Source: Oligoflexia bacterium (GTDB lineage Bacteria; Bdellovibrionota; UBA1018; CAIMNF01). From it: DNA of 33,039 nucleotides. The translations under genes and the position numbers were made by a program. Positions within the stretch are counted from its first letter, which is position 1, and each line of letters starts with the position of its first letter. Under the pieces are notes generated by a model, which saw only the letters and a program-made list of their open reading frames with translations, did not search any database and had not been told where the DNA came from. The stretch covers positions 1 to 33,039 of the forward strand of contig CAIOKW010000014.1 in the NCBI GenBank assembly GCA_903858975.1, in the 5' to 3' direction. Positions 32,741 to 33,039 of the stretch are shown one piece after another.

Positions 32741-33039
32741 ATGGATTTTCCGAAGAACGCGCGAGTTAGATTCAAATCAGAATACCTTGAGTTTTTTAAG
32801 GGTAGCGATGTGAAACGCTTGGGTGTTTGCACCTTATTTCGTATTGCAAACGAAAAGGGTGAGGCTCGTGTTGGGATGACCATCAAAGCCAAAGTGAATA
32901 GCGTTTATCGCAATAAATTAAAGAGACAAATTAGAGAGTGCTTCCGGGCGAACCGGAAAGCACTCTCTTCGTTTGATTACAACGTGGTGATTCCGGGTGG
33001 AGTGCGGGTTCAGTATAAAACTCCGAAACTGGTACGAAA
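32741..33039 (+). CDS. rnpA: Ribonuclease P protein component, partial (right edge)
   Basis: 99 codons visible; the 3' end lies beyond the window. Starts 13 bases after rpmH. The RNR box VYRNKLKRQIRECFR (near residue 55) and the earlier RFKSEYLEFFKGS segment match RnpA, which helps RNase P RNA mature tRNA 5' ends. The RNR segment's codons also form a long hairpin (separate entry). Confidence 0.95.
   Translation, partial: MDFPKNARVRFKSEYLEFFKGSDVKRLGVCTLFRIANEKGEARVGMTIKAKVNSVYRNKLKRQIRECFRANRKALSSFDYNVVIPGGVRVQYKTPKLVR
32933..32968. repeat. Long hairpin inside rnpA coding region
   Basis: Left arm AGAGAGTGCTTCCGG (32933-32947), five-base loop, right arm CCGGAAAGCACTCTCT (32953-32968): 15 pairs with a single bulged A. 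It is not followed by a T run. Confidence 0.85.

Overview
The window reads as the replication-origin region of a Gram-negative bacterial chromosome. The gene set rnpA-rpmH / dnaA ... dnaN-recF-gyrB ... gyrA is the classic origin neighbourhood. Secreted parvulins, a lipobox protein and a delta-type ATP synthase c subunit point to a diderm bacterium of the old deltaproteobacterial breadth. A Bdellovibrionota-like host is my best guess; that is inference, since no rRNA is present. I found no tRNA, rRNA, CRISPR array, insertion sequence or phage gene.

Layout. (1) Positions 1-5974, minus strand: an unbroken, translationally coupled operon with complex I (Nuo) gene order A?-B-D-H-I-J-K-L-M-N, truncated at the left edge. 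Every subunit is much shorter than its usual homologue, and C, E, F and G are absent. Iron-sulfur ligands of B and I are intact, but most of the charged membrane residues tied to proton translocation, and likely the quinone residues of D, are missing. This is the most unusual system in the window. (2) 6015-16184, plus strand: mfd, two secreted parvulin isomerases, pdxA, a phosphohexomutase and uvrA. The two excision-repair genes bracket the cluster; the UvrA lacks its usual insertion domain. A hairpin at 16189-16214 separates it from the convergent atp genes. (3) 26991 down to 16242, minus strand: dnaN-recF-gyrB-fabH-gyrA-TPR lipoprotein-atpZ-atpI-atpB-atpE, with gaps of a few bases or overlaps, so probably one long transcription unit. 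(4) 26992-27449: intergenic candidate oriC with AT-rich runs and a cluster of DnaA-box-like sites. (5) 27450-30855, minus strand: two genes for secreted proteins of unknown function, lodged between dnaN and dnaA. (6) 30981-32432 dnaA (minus), then rpmH and the start of rnpA (plus).

How it fits together. DnaA would bind the 27 kb cluster and load replication; DnaN, RecF and gyrase are made next to the origin. Genes from dnaA to atpE run away from the origin and are co-directional with the leftward fork, as is the Nuo-like operon. The mfd-uvrA block is head-on to that fork. AtpZ, AtpI, a and c form the membrane part of F-ATP synthase; the F1 genes are not here. SurA-like proteins serve envelope protein folding, next to pdxA as in enterobacteria.

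Start sites were chosen from Shine-Dalgarno spacing and gene overlap. Family assignments rest on motifs I could read by eye, not on searches.
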